A stretch of DNA of 64,000 nucleotides, taken from the NCBI GenBank assembly GCA_030715195.1, contig JAUYVI010000007.1, positions 248,001-312,000 of the forward strand, in the 5' to 3' direction. A model generated the notes under the pieces. It saw nothing but the letters and a program-made list of their open reading frames with translations, searched no databases and had not been told where the DNA came from. This document shows positions 51,957 to 60,805 of this stretch, in pieces; positions within the stretch are counted from its first letter, which is position 1, and the number at the start of each line of letters is the position of its first letter. Source of the DNA: Dongia sedimenti (GTDB lineage: Bacteria > Pseudomonadota > Alphaproteobacteria > Dongiales > Dongiaceae). A program made the translations under genes and the position numbers.

Positions 51957-53489
51957 CTAGGCGGCCTCGAGCAGCCGGTCCTTGCTGATGGTTTCGCTGG
52001 CGAATTCCTTGACGATCCGCCCCTTCTTCATGACCACGATCCGATCGGCGAGCGACAGCACGGTCTCCGGCTCCGCCGAGACCACGACCACCGCCATGCC
52101 CTGGTCGCGCAATCCACGCACGATCTTTACCACGTCGTCCTTGGCACCGACATCCATGCCGCGCGTCGGCTCGGAGAGCACCAGCACCTTGGTCGGGTAG
52201 GCCAGCCACTTCGCCAGCGCCACCTTCTGCTGGTTGCCGCCGGAGAGGCCGCCGAGCAGCGCCTTCACCTTGGCCGGCTTGATGTTCAGCGCCTTCACCT
52301 GGGTTTCGGCAATGCCGCGCTCGACCGCGGGTTTGAGCCAGAGCCGCGAGATCCGGCCAAGGCTGCTGATCGAGACGTTCTTGTAGACCGGCTCATGGTA
52401 GAACAGCATCGAGCGCCGGCTCTCCGGCACGAAGGCGATGCCGGCGCGGCGCGCCTGCGCCGTGTTCTTGAAGCGGACCGGCTTGCCTTCGATCACCAGA
52501 CCGCCGGCATCGGGCTTCACTTTGCCGAACAGGGCGCGCGCCAGTTCGAGCTGGCCGCAGCCCATGAAACCGTAGATGCCCAGCACCTCGCCGGCCCGCA
52601 CTTCGAGCGAAACGTCGGTGAAAGCCCGGCCGGAAGCGAGGTCGCGGGTGGCGAGCACGATCGGCGCCGCGGGTTTGCTGTCGAGCGCGATCGCGCCCGT
52701 GTAGCTCTCCTCCAGGTCCTCGTGGCCGAGGCCGATCATCTGCTCGATGACCCAGCTCTTGTCGATGGCCGGGACCGGCTGGGTCGCGACCCGCTTGCCG
52801 TTGCGGAAGATCGTGACCGTGTCGGAAATTTCCAGGATGTCGTCCAGGAAATGCGAGATGAAGACGATGCTGCGGCCGCTGGCGCGCACGCCGCGCAGCA
52901 CCTCGAACAGCCGCCGCACTTCCGGCGGCGACAGGGCCGAGGTCGGCTCGTCGAGAATGATGATGCGGGCGCCGGAATAAATGACGCGGGCGAGCTCGAT
53001 CAGCTGCTGCAGGCCGATCGGCAGCGAACCCATGGTCGCACGCGGATCCACGTTGATGCCGAGCATCTCGAGCTGGCGCTTCGCACCCTCGCGCATGGCC
53101 TTCCAATCGACCACGCCGTTCCGGGTCGGCTGCTTGCCGAGATAGACGTTCTCCGCGACGCTGAGGTCGGGGACGATCGAGAGTTCCTGGTGCACCATGC
53201 CGATGCCGGCATCCAGCGCGTCGCGCGCCGAGTGGAAATGCACCTGCTTGCCGTCCAGCAGCATGCGGCCGGTATAGCCGGTGTGCACGCCGGCGATGAT
53301 CTTCATCATGGTGGACTTGCCGGCGCCGTTCTCGCCGACCAGGCCGTGGACCTCGCCTTCGCGCAACTCGAAATCGACCTCGCGCAGGGCCGCGACGCCG
53401 CCGAAGGACTTGGAAATGCCCTCCATCTTCAGGCGCGCGACCGGTTGAGTGTCGCCGTTATTCGTGGACTCAGTCATGCTCATCATCAC
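51957..53489 (-). CDS. CUT2-type sugar ABC transporter ATPase (two domains)
   Basis: A 510-aa RbsA-like ATPase. Domain 1: VGENGAGKST, signature LPIGLQQLIEL (variant), Walker B IIILDEPTSALS. Domain 2: degenerate Walker A GFMGCGQLEL, signature [14 protein letters not shown] and VLVLSEPTRGMD. Start at 53489 (MMMS), with ATG 53477 as an alternative close by. The gene is preceded by a strong hairpin that separates it from the binding-protein gene. Confidence 0.93.
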   Translation of the reverse strand: MMMSMTESTNNGDTQPVARLKMEGISKSFGGVAALREVDFELREGEVHGLVGENGAGKSTMMKIIAGVHTGYTGRMLLDGKQVHFHSARDALDAGIGMVHQELSIVPDLSVAENVYLGKQPTRNGVVDWKAMREGAKRQLEMLGINVDPRATMGSLPIGLQQLIELARVIYSGARIIILDEPTSALSPPEVRRLFEVLRGVRASGRSIVFISHFLDDILEISDTVTIFRNGKRVATQPVPAIDKSWVIEQMIGLGHEDLEESYTGAIALDSKPAAPIVLATRDLASGRAFTDVSLEVRAGEVLGIYGFMGCGQLELARALFGKVKPDAGGLVIEGKPVRFKNTAQARRAGIAFVPESRRSMLFYHEPVYKNVSISSLGRISRLWLKPAVERGIAETQVKALNIKPAKVKALLGGLSGGNQQKVALAKWLAYPTKVLVLSEPTRGMDVGAKDDVVKIVRGLRDQGMAVVVVSAEPETVLSLADRIVVMKKGRIVKEFASETISKDRLLEAA

Positions 53490-53506
53490 CGGCCGGACAT
53501 GAAAGC

Positions 53507-53538
53507 GGCCGGGAGCGTCCGTAAAGACACTCCCGGCC
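53507..53538 (-). other. Intercistronic hairpin between binding-protein and ATPase genes
   Basis: GGCCGGGAG (53507-53515) pairs with CTCCCGGCC (53530-53538) and the stem continues after a C-A mismatch with GTC/GAC, so about 12 pairs enclose a 6-nt loop. Hairpins at this place in ABC-transporter operons protect the upstream mRNA and let the binding protein be made in excess. There is no T-run directly after it in the transcribed direction. Confidence 0.7.
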
Positions 53539-53567
53539 CCCCAAGGGGTTCTATCACATAGTCCGGA

Positions 53568-54584
53568 TCAGATCAGGAAGTGATCTTCCATCCACTGCAT
53601 GCCGGCCGCGTTGTCCTTGGTGACCACGGGGCCGTCGGTGACGACGTTCTTCGGAATGCCGGCGCCGGTCTTCTCGCCGCCGACCGCGGCGACGCCGGCG
53701 ACGATGGCACCGCCATGGATGCGGCAGGACGGGTTGCGCACGGTGGCGGTCATCCGTCCGTCCGCGACCGCGGCCAGCGCCGGCGGCATGGCATCGCAGC
53801 CGCCGATCTTGATGTCGGTGCGGCCCTTGGCCTTCATGACGTTGTAGGCGGCCAGCGCCATGTCGTCATTGTGGAAGTAGGCGGCATCGATCTGCGGGAA
53901 CTTGGTGAGGTAGGTTTCCCAGAGACGCGCCACCTTGGTCACGTCCCAATCGGCCGGCTGATTGTCCAGCACCTCGACGTCCGGGTACTGCTTCACGACC
54001 TGCTCGAAGCCTTTGGCACGGCCCTGGGCGCCGGTATGACCGAGCGCACCCTGGGTCATGATCACCTTGCCCTTGCCGCCGATCGCCTGCATCAGCGCCT
54101 GGGTCACCGAAGCGCCCATGAAGACGTTGTCCGGCGCGAGGTAGGCGTGCACGTCGATCGAGTCCAGCGGCGCGATCAGCGTGTCCATGTCGATCACCGG
54201 AATGCCGGCGTCGATCATCTTCTTCACCGGCTGGGTGAGCGTGCCGATGCCGAACGCCTGGATCGCGACGAAGTCCCACTTCTGGGACGCCATGTTGTCG
54301 ATCGCGGCGCGCTGCTTCACGGCGTCGAGCTGGCCGTCGAACCAGGTCACTTCCACGTTGTAGAGCTTGCCCCAGTATTCCGCGGCCTGCTTGCCCTGGG
54401 CGCACCAGGTGGCCTGCAGTCCGGCGTTGGAGAACGCGGCCTTGAGCGGCTTCTCGGAACGCCCCGCCGCCACGGCCTGCGCTGCTGCTTCTTTGACGCC
54501 GAGCCCGCCGAGAATTGCGGCCGCGCCTCCCAGCGACGCGCCCGCAAGGAAGCCGCGCCGATTGGTGTTCGGTAGATCCGTCAT
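53568..54584 (-). CDS. Sugar-binding protein of a CUT2 ABC transporter (twin-arginine signal)
   Basis: A 338-aa binding protein with a Tat-like signal (NRRGFLAG then a hydrophobic stretch and a cleavage near AAAQA). The type I binding fold is seen in FSNAGLQATWCAQGKQAAEY, FVAIQAFGIGTLTQPVKKM, GIPVIDMDTLIA and FHNDDMALAAYNVMKA. It is the first gene of the operon. The ligand is likely a sugar or polyol; the sequence does not say which. Confidence 0.9.
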   Translation of the reverse strand: MTDLPNTNRRGFLAGASLGGAAAILGGLGVKEAAAQAVAAGRSEKPLKAAFSNAGLQATWCAQGKQAAEYWGKLYNVEVTWFDGQLDAVKQRAAIDNMASQKWDFVAIQAFGIGTLTQPVKKMIDAGIPVIDMDTLIAPLDSIDVHAYLAPDNVFMGASVTQALMQAIGGKGKVIMTQGALGHTGAQGRAKGFEQVVKQYPDVEVLDNQPADWDVTKVARLWETYLTKFPQIDAAYFHNDDMALAAYNVMKAKGRTDIKIGGCDAMPPALAAVADGRMTATVRNPSCRIHGGAIVAGVAAVGGEKTGAGIPKNVVTDGPVVTKDNAAGMQWMEDHFLI

Positions 54585-54808
54585 TCGTTCCTCCCAAGGA
54601 AACTTGCTTTTTTGACTGCAAGACCCGGAAAGTATGGCAGGCGTTTTGGCCTGCTACAAGACGTGACCCGCCTTGGTTGCCTCAATTATCGGACAAATAA
54701 GCCGCCCGCGATTCAGCAGGGCCGAACCTGCGCGGTTCTTTTGCACTGCGGCATGATCGCATTGTTGCGCTCCGGTCACAGCGAGCCCCGTGTTGGTGCG
54801 CGCGCATC

Positions 54809-54834
54809 TATATCTCGGTCGCGACCGGCCTATA
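54809..54834. promoter_or_regulatory. Symmetric element TATA-N3-CGGTCGCGACCG-N3-TATA upstream of cioA
   Basis: The 337-bp gap between the sugar-binding-protein gene and cioA has no gene. It contains a 12-bp perfect palindrome CGGTCGCGACCG (54816-54827) flanked at equal distance by TATA (54809-54812 and 54831-54834), so the whole 26-bp element is symmetric. It lies about 90 bp upstream of the cioA start and is a candidate operator for an unknown dimeric regulator. Confidence 0.5.
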
Positions 54835-54921
54835 CCTTCGTATGCGACGGAAGGTGCTCGCGCTTTTTGCAACGCAACCGCATTATACTTCCATCAGGTC
54901 CGTTCTCCGGGGAGTTCTGCC

Positions 54922-56322
54922 GTGGAATTCGACGCCCTTCTGCTCTCGCGCTTGCAATTCGTCTGGGTGGTGGCTTGGCACATCCTGTTGCCGGCCTTCA
55001 CCGTCGGCCTCGCCTCGTTCATCGCGGTGCTCGAGGGCCTGCATTTCTTCACCGGCAAGCCGGTCTATTTCCGGCTGTCCGGATTCTGGACCAAGATCTT
55101 CGCCGTCTCGTTCGGCATGGGCGTCGTCTCCGGCATCGTCATGCCGTTCCAGTTCGGCACCAATTGGAGCCGCTTCTCCGACGCGACCGCCGACGTGCTT
55201 TCGCCGCTGCTGGCCTATGAGGGCCTGATGGCCTTCTTCCTGGAATCGGCCTTCCTCGGCGTGCTGCTGTTCGGGCGCAGCCTGGTGCCGCGCTGGGCGC
55301 ATTTCGTCGCGGCCTTGATGGTCGCCTTCGGCACGCTGTTCTCCTCCTTCTGGATCCTCGCCACCAACAGCTGGATGCAGACGCCGGCCGGCTATGCCAT
55401 CGAGAACGGCCGCTTCGTTCCCGTGGACTGGATGGCGATCATCTTCAACCCGTCCTTTCCCTATCGTCTCGCCCACACCGTCACCGGCTTCTACGTCACG
55501 ACCGGGTTCGTCGTGCTCAGCGTCGCCGCCTATTACCTGCGCCGCGGCCGCTTCGTCGAGGAGGCGCGGACCATGTTCTCGATGACCCTCTGGCTGCTGA
55601 CCGTGCTGGTGCCGCTGCAGATCCTGATCGGCGACCTGCACGGCCTCAACACCCGCGAGCACCAGCCGGCCAAGCTCGCCGCCATCGAGGCGCGCTGGGA
55701 GACCGCGTCGCGGGTGCCGCTGAGCCTGTTCGCCATCCCCGATCAGGAGGCCGAGACCAACCATTTCGAGATCGAGATCCCGCTCTTGGGCAGCCTCATT
55801 CTCACCCATGATCCCAACGGCACCGTGCAGGGCCTGAAGGATTTCCCGAAGGACCAGCGAGCCCCGGTCATCATCCCGTATTTCGCCTTCCGCATCATGG
55901 TGGGCTTGGGGCTGATCATGCTGGCGATCGTGTTCGTGAGCTGGGTGCTGCGCCTGCGCCGCGACCTCTACATCACCGAATGGTATCTCCGGCTCTGCCA
56001 GTACGCGGCGCCGATCGGCTTCGTCGCGGTGATCGCCGGCTGGGTCACCACCGAGGTCGGGCGCCAGCCCTGGACCGTCTACGGCCTGATGCGCACCGCC
56101 GATTCGGTGACGCCGTCCTTGAGCGGCACCGATGTGGCACTCTCGCTTGCCGGTTACATGATCGTCTATCTCATCATGTATCCGGCCGGCGGACTGATGA
56201 TGATGCGGCTGGTGAAGCGCGGTCCGGCGGACCAGCACGATGATGCGGTCGAGAGCGGCCGGCCGCGCGGCCCCGTGGATGCGCTGTCGCACGGCCAATC
56301 CGGTTCGGAGAAGGCGTCATGA
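54922..56322 (+). CDS. cioA: Cytochrome bd-type oxidase subunit I (cyanide-insensitive type)
   Basis: Quinol oxidase subunit that binds haems b558, b595 and d. The 466-aa protein has nine membrane spans, the His/Met haem ligands in VAWHILLPAFTV and in MFSMTLWLLTV region, a GDLHGLNTREHQP quinol loop and GWVTTEVGRQPW. The quinol loop is short, the feature of the Cio class as opposed to long-loop E. coli CydA. Start is the GTG at 54922 behind GGGGAG. It overlaps cioB by 4 bp. Symbol by class; cydA is an equally used name. Confidence 0.93.
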   Translation: MEFDALLLSRLQFVWVVAWHILLPAFTVGLASFIAVLEGLHFFTGKPVYFRLSGFWTKIFAVSFGMGVVSGIVMPFQFGTNWSRFSDATADVLSPLLAYEGLMAFFLESAFLGVLLFGRSLVPRWAHFVAALMVAFGTLFSSFWILATNSWMQTPAGYAIENGRFVPVDWMAIIFNPSFPYRLAHTVTGFYVTTGFVVLSVAAYYLRRGRFVEEARTMFSMTLWLLTVLVPLQILIGDLHGLNTREHQPAKLAAIEARWETASRVPLSLFAIPDQEAETNHFEIEIPLLGSLILTHDPNGTVQGLKDFPKDQRAPVIIPYFAFRIMVGLGLIMLAIVFVSWVLRLRRDLYITEWYLRLCQYAAPIGFVAVIAGWVTTEVGRQPWTVYGLMRTADSVTPSLSGTDVALSLAGYMIVYLIMYPAGGLMMMRLVKRGPADQHDDAVESGRPRGPVDALSHGQSGSEKAS

Positions 56323-57320
56323 TCGATTTCGTTCCCCTCTGGACCGTCATCCTCGGCCTCGGCGTCTTCCTCTACGTGATGCTGGACGGCTTCGACCTCG
56401 GCGTCGGCATCCTCTACGGCTTCGCGCCGGGGCGCGAGGCTCGCAACCTGGTGATGAACTCGATCGCCCCGATCTGGGACGGCAACGAGACTTGGCTGGT
56501 GCTCGGGATCGTCGGCTTGCTGGCCGCCTTCCCGCTGGCCTTCGCCATCATCATCCCCGCCGTCTATTTCCCGATCCTGGTGATGCTGCTGGCTCTGGTG
56601 TTCCGCGGCACGGCGTTCGAGTTCCGCTTCCGCGATGCCGAGCACCGCACCTTCTGGGACCACGCCTTCAACATCGGCTCGGGCGTCGCGACCTTCGCGC
56701 AAGGCATCGTGCTCGGCGCCTTCATCCAGGGCTTCGAGGTCGAGGGCCGGCATTTCGTCGGCAGCTCCTTCGACTGCTTCACGCCCTTCTCGATCTTCAC
56801 CGGTATCGCATTGCTGTTCGGCTACGGCCTGCTCGGCGCCGGCTGGTTGATCCTGAAGACCGAGGGCGAGCTCCAGGCCTGGGCGCGGCGCCTCGGCTTC
56901 CGCTGCTTCATCGGCGTGGGGCTGGCGGTGGCGGTGGTCAGCGTCTGGACCCCGCTCGTCGATTCCAGGATCGCGGAGCGCTGGTTCTCCTGGCCGAACA
57001 TCGCCTATCTCGCGCCGGTGCCGATCGTCACCGCGCTGCTGGCGATCTGGGAATGGCGCGCGATCCGCGGCAAGGCGGAGGTGGCACCCTTCGCCGCCGC
57101 GATCTGTCTCTTCGCGATGTCCTATCTCGGCGTCGCGATCAGCCTCTGGCCGATGATCGTGCCGCACGCCTTCACCCTCTGGGAGGCGGCGTCGGCGCCC
57201 AGTACCCAGGCCTTCCTGGCGGTGGGCACCTTGTTCCTGCTGCCGGTGATCCTGATGTACACCGGCTGGTCCTACTGGGTGTTCCGCGGCAAGGTGCGGG
57301 CGGATATCGGGTATCACTAG
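56319..57320 (+). CDS. cioB: Cytochrome bd-type oxidase subunit II
   Basis: Second integral subunit of the oxidase, 333 aa with eight membrane spans: FLYVMLDGFDLGVGILYGF, IAPIWDGNETWLVLG, LVFRGTAFEFRFRD and VLMYTGWSYWVFRGKV near the end (P-x-L-MYTGWSYWVFRG is typical of CydB/CioB). It is co-translated with cioA (4-bp overlap). It is convergent with, and overlaps by 4 bp, a TetR gene. No cydX-like small gene is seen in the short space after it. Confidence 0.94.
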   Translation: MIDFVPLWTVILGLGVFLYVMLDGFDLGVGILYGFAPGREARNLVMNSIAPIWDGNETWLVLGIVGLLAAFPLAFAIIIPAVYFPILVMLLALVFRGTAFEFRFRDAEHRTFWDHAFNIGSGVATFAQGIVLGAFIQGFEVEGRHFVGSSFDCFTPFSIFTGIALLFGYGLLGAGWLILKTEGELQAWARRLGFRCFIGVGLAVAVVSVWTPLVDSRIAERWFSWPNIAYLAPVPIVTALLAIWEWRAIRGKAEVAPFAAAICLFAMSYLGVAISLWPMIVPHAFTLWEAASAPSTQAFLAVGTLFLLPVILMYTGWSYWVFRGKVRADIGYH

Positions 57321-57973
57321 AGCGCGCTGTACCGCGTCATGCCGTGCATGAACAGCGCCACCGCCTTGCGCACATGCTCTTCCTGTTCGCGCGCCGTCAT
57401 CGGCGACGCGCCGAACAGCGCCTTGCGGAGCGGCTTGCCGATAATCGCATGGACGAATTGCTGGTCCAGGAAGGCGACATCCTCGCGGCGCACCAGCCCG
57501 CGCTCGGCCAGGCGATGAAACAGGCGGCGCGTGGCATCCGGCATCTCCGTCGGCTGGTCCGGGACGATACGCGCGAAGAGCTCGGGCAGGCGTGCGGCTT
57601 CCGCGAACAGGATGCGGTGGAAGGCGATCGATTGGGGTGAGAGGATGATACCGAGCAGATGCCGCCCGATGGCGCCGAGCACATCCGCAAGCTCGCCGTC
57701 GCCATCGGCGATCTCTCGCAATTCCGCGCGGGATCGCTCGGCCATGCGCAGCGCCACCGCCAGGAACACGGCGTCCTTGTCCGCGAAGCGGCGATAGAGC
57801 GTCAGCTTGCCGATGCCGGCCCGGGCGGCAATCGCCTCGATGCTGGTTCCGGCATAGCCGTTCTTGGTGAAGAGCTCGGCCGCGGCGTCGAGAATCCGGC
57901 CGTGCAACTGCTCCGCCTCCTCGAGCGAGGGCCGTCCGCCATGAGACCGTTTCTGTGTCCGATTGGAGTGCAT
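57317..57973 (-). CDS. TetR/AcrR-family regulator
   Basis: A 218-aa repressor-type protein. The N-terminal helix-turn-helix is clear (GRILDAAAELFTKNGYAGTSIEAIAARAGIGKLTLYRRFADKDAVF). The C-terminal ligand domain (about 75-218) is helical with no recognised ligand pocket and resembles the AcrR-C group. It is divergent from a mipA-like gene, with a 9-bp inverted repeat in the 134-bp gap, so that gene and itself are the likely targets. Confidence 0.92.
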   Translation of the reverse strand: MHSNRTQKRSHGGRPSLEEAEQLHGRILDAAAELFTKNGYAGTSIEAIAARAGIGKLTLYRRFADKDAVFLAVALRMAERSRAELREIADGDGELADVLGAIGRHLLGIILSPQSIAFHRILFAEAARLPELFARIVPDQPTEMPDATRRLFHRLAERGLVRREDVAFLDQQFVHAIIGKPLRKALFGASPMTAREQEEHVRKAVALFMHGMTRYSAL

Positions 57974-58012
57974 GTCGGATGCTTATCACGGCCTCGTGAG
58001 CAGCGCAAAATT

Positions 58013-58039
58013 AATAGAACGATACGGTTGCGTTCTATT
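58013..58039. promoter_or_regulatory. 9-bp inverted repeat, probable TetR operator
   Basis: AATAGAACG (58013-58021) and CGTTCTATT (58031-58039) are perfect inverted copies separated by 9 bp. It is 40 bp from the TetR start and 68 bp from the mipA-type gene start, a usual operator position for divergently acting TetR proteins. Confidence 0.7.
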
Positions 58040-58107
58040 TAAGTCGACGGTAAGGTCGCTGCAAGACAGCTGATCGATCCCCTGAACATGAAACAGTGAG
58101 TGAGCGT

Positions 58108-58941
58108 ATGCGTATTGCAAACCCGATGCGATTTGGCCTCGGCGCGTTGATGCTCGGCCTCGGTCTGACGGCTGCCGCCGCGGCCCTGGCCGAGGAAGCC
58201 AAAGGCGACGGCGAGGGAGGCTTCAACGGGTATCTCAGCCTCGGCGGCGCGGTCGTACCGGATTACCAGGGTTCGGAGGACTATACCCCCGCGCCGTTCT
58301 GGGCCGGCAAGCTCGGCTACGACGAATACTATGTCGAGCTGCGCGGCGCGAAGCTGCGCGCCAATGTCATGCCGGCGGTGCTGCCCTTCGGTTTCGAGTT
58401 CGGACCGGCTCTGGCCTATCGGTTCGGCCGCGACGATGTCGCCAACGATCGCGTGGACGATCTGCGCGACGTCGATAGCACGCTCGCGGTCGGCGCCTTC
58501 GCCAAGCTCTACACCGGCGACCTCTTCCAGCCGGGCGACGAGCTCGCCTTCGGCGTCGAAAGCCTGACCGGCGTCGGCAAGGACCGCGACGGCACCACGA
58601 TCGAGTTCGGTCCGTCCTACGGCTTCTCGCCCTGGGAGCGGGTGCGCCTCGGCTTCAAGCTCTCGGCCACCTATGCCAGCGACCGCTACAACGAGACCTA
58701 TTTCGGCATCGACGCCGACAATGCCCGCCGTAGCGGGTTCTCGACCTATGATGCCGAGGGCGGGATCAAGGACATCGGTTTCTCGGTGAACGCAAACTAC
58801 CAGTGGACCGAGCATTGGGGCATCACCGGGATGATCGGCGTGACGCGTCTGGTCGGCGACGCCGCCGACAGCCCGATCGTCGACGATGCCGGCAGCGCCA
58901 CCCAGGGCATGGCCGCCCTCGGGATCAGCTATCGGTTCTGA
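58108..58941 (+). CDS. MipA/OmpV-family outer-membrane protein
   Basis: A 277-aa exported protein with signal peptide (MRIANPMRFGLGALMLGLGL, cleaved near AAALAEE) and a beta-rich body with alternating aromatic strands (YLSLGGAVVPDYQGSEDY, the entry motif of MipA/OmpV; the last residues form a C-terminal strand ending in Phe). This family forms barrels that in some species interact with murein enzymes or answer stress. A GTG at 58096 would add four residues. The gene is convergent with an MFS gene and overlaps its end by 17 bp. Confidence 0.88.
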   Translation: MRIANPMRFGLGALMLGLGLTAAAAALAEEAKGDGEGGFNGYLSLGGAVVPDYQGSEDYTPAPFWAGKLGYDEYYVELRGAKLRANVMPAVLPFGFEFGPALAYRFGRDDVANDRVDDLRDVDSTLAVGAFAKLYTGDLFQPGDELAFGVESLTGVGKDRDGTTIEFGPSYGFSPWERVRLGFKLSATYASDRYNETYFGIDADNARRSGFSTYDAEGGIKDIGFSVNANYQWTEHWGITGMIGVTRLVGDAADSPIVDDAGSATQGMAALGISYRF

Positions 58942-60130
58942 CCCGCACCGCCCGCACGCCCAGCATCACCAGCAGCATTCCGGCGATCACGCTGACCGCG
59001 ATCATGCCGTGCGGGTCCCAGAGCCACATCGCCGCGCCGCCGATCATCGGACCGATGAAGGCGCCGAGTTCCCAGAACAGGGTGAAGGTGGTGTTGGCGC
59101 TGGGCAGCTCCTCCTTGGTGAAGGCGCGGCCCAGCATGGTGAGCGCGATCGTGTAGATGCTGTTGCCGAACCCGCCCCAGAGCAGCAGCAGGATCCAGAT
59201 CGCCGCCCCGCCGGCATCGATGGCGAAGGGCAGCAGCGCGGCGCCCACCGCCTGCACCGCGCCGCAGAACACCAGCACGCGTCCGGCCGGGAAGCGGTCG
59301 AGCAGATGGCCGACCGGGATCTGCGCCGCCATGCCGCCGAGGATCAGCGCGGTCACCAGCCAGACCGCCTGCGATTCCGGAAGGCCCATGCGCATGCCGT
59401 AGACCGGCAGCAAGGTCATGCCGAGGATCGTCGTGCCGCCATGGATGACCGCGGCGAGCATCACCACCGGGGCCTGGCGCGCGGCCTGGCGCAGCGGAAT
59501 CGCCTCGGCGTGATGGAAGGTCGGCACATTGCCGCCCGCGGCCGCGATCGGGATCGGTACCAGGGCCAAGGCCAGGATCGCGGCGCTGACGAAGAAAGGC
59601 AGGATGCCCTCGACCCCCATGGCGCCGATCAGCAGCGGCCCGCAGGCCGATCCGGCGCTCAGCACCGTCACATAGATGCCGATGATCTTGCCGCGGGCAT
59701 GATCGGGGGCCAGCGCATTGACCCAGGTCTCGCTGACGATCCAGATCAGGCCGATCGACACGCCCATGATGAAGCGCAGGACGAACCAGACCGACAGGTG
59801 GTCGAGCAGCGGGAAGACGATCAGTGCGACCACGGAAACCACCGTTCCGCCGACGATGCTGGCGATCGCGCCGAACCGGCGCACCACCTGGGGCACGAAG
59901 ACGCCGCAGAGCAGGACGGCGATCGGCGGCATCGCGGCCAGCGCGCCGTTCACGATCGAGCTTGCGCCGCGCTTCTCCAGGTTCACCGCCAGCAGCGGCC
60001 CGACCAGGCTGTAGATCAGCGCCACCACGCCGACGCTGGCGATCACCGCGACGAGGCCGCGCAGGCTGATGCGCGGCGAATCGCCCGATTCCGCGCCCTC
60101 TGTTGCCGGTAATATCCGCTGGTCGTCCAA
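58925..60130 (-). CDS. MFS transporter, YcaD-like
   Basis: A 401-aa major facilitator with twelve membrane spans. Marks include a loop with VPQVVRRFGAIAS, the ETWVNALAPDHARGKIIGIYVTV segment typical of the YcaD-type family, and a second-half FGNSIYTIALTMLGRAF. No ATG exists before the first span. I propose TTG at 60130, preceded by AGGCGGA at a good distance; a TTG at 60190 is the alternative and would leave only 29 bp to the divergent recX. The substrate is unknown. Confidence 0.87.
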   Translation of the reverse strand: MDDQRILPATEGAESGDSPRISLRGLVAVIASVGVVALIYSLVGPLLAVNLEKRGASSIVNGALAAMPPIAVLLCGVFVPQVVRRFGAIASIVGGTVVSVVALIVFPLLDHLSVWFVLRFIMGVSIGLIWIVSETWVNALAPDHARGKIIGIYVTVLSAGSACGPLLIGAMGVEGILPFFVSAAILALALVPIPIAAAGGNVPTFHHAEAIPLRQAARQAPVVMLAAVIHGGTTILGMTLLPVYGMRMGLPESQAVWLVTALILGGMAAQIPVGHLLDRFPAGRVLVFCGAVQAVGAALLPFAIDAGGAAIWILLLLWGGFGNSIYTIALTMLGRAFTKEELPSANTTFTLFWELGAFIGPMIGGAAMWLWDPHGMIAVSVIAGMLLVMLGVRAVRVRTDS

Positions 60131-60219
60131 GGAATTCCGCCTGCCTGCCGCCCCGGCCGGGACTATCGACGGCGGGCCCTGAAGTTGCAAGGCCGGCGCT
60201 GACGCCGTAGAGATCGAAA

Positions 60220-60750
60220 ATGGCCAAGCGGATTCGCAAGCTCAAACCCACCGACCTCAAGGATGCCGCGCTCCACTATCTCGGCCGCTATGCCGCCTCG
60301 ACCACACGGCTGCGCCAGGTGATCACCCGCCGCATCGGACGTTCGGCCAAGGCCCACGAGCTCGACCCGCAGCCGTTGCTGGAGGAGCTCGAGCGCGTCA
60401 TCGCCATGCTGACCCGCACCGGACTGCTCAACGACGCGAGCTTCGCCGAGGCAAGAGTCCGCAGCCTCAACCGCCGCGGCGGCTCGCGCCGGCAGATTTC
60501 GGCCAAGCTCGCCGCCGCGGGAGTCGGGCGGGCGACGACCGCCGAGGCGCTGGCCGGCATGGAAGAGGAGCTGCCCGATGCGGAATTCGCGGCCGCTCTG
60601 GCTTACGCGAAGCGCCGCCGCCTCGGCGCTTTTCGCGCGACGCGCGACGAAACGCCGGAACGCCGCCGCAAGGATCTGATGGCGATGGCCCGCGCCGGTT
60701 TCGCGCTGGATCTCGCGCGCCGCGCGCTCAATGGCGCGGAAGAATCTTGA
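60220..60750 (+). CDS. recX: RecX-family regulatory protein
   Basis: A 176-aa helical protein with the RecX tandem-helix pattern: DAALHYLGRYAASTTRLRQVITRRI, then LLNDASFAEARVRSLNRRGGSRRQISAKLAAAGV, with later ARRALN. RecX limits RecA filament activity. It is not next to recA in this window, and the basic N-terminus (AKRIRKLKPTDL) is family-like. It lies 55 bp upstream of a DUF1801 gene in the same direction. Confidence 0.88.
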   Translation: MAKRIRKLKPTDLKDAALHYLGRYAASTTRLRQVITRRIGRSAKAHELDPQPLLEELERVIAMLTRTGLLNDASFAEARVRSLNRRGGSRRQISAKLAAAGVGRATTAEALAGMEEELPDAEFAAALAYAKRRRLGAFRATRDETPERRRKDLMAMARAGFALDLARRALNGAEES

Positions 60751-60805
60751 CACGTCCGTCCTGAATTGGAGCAGTTGACGTCGTTCAACCGAGCAGGGGC
60801 CGGAC

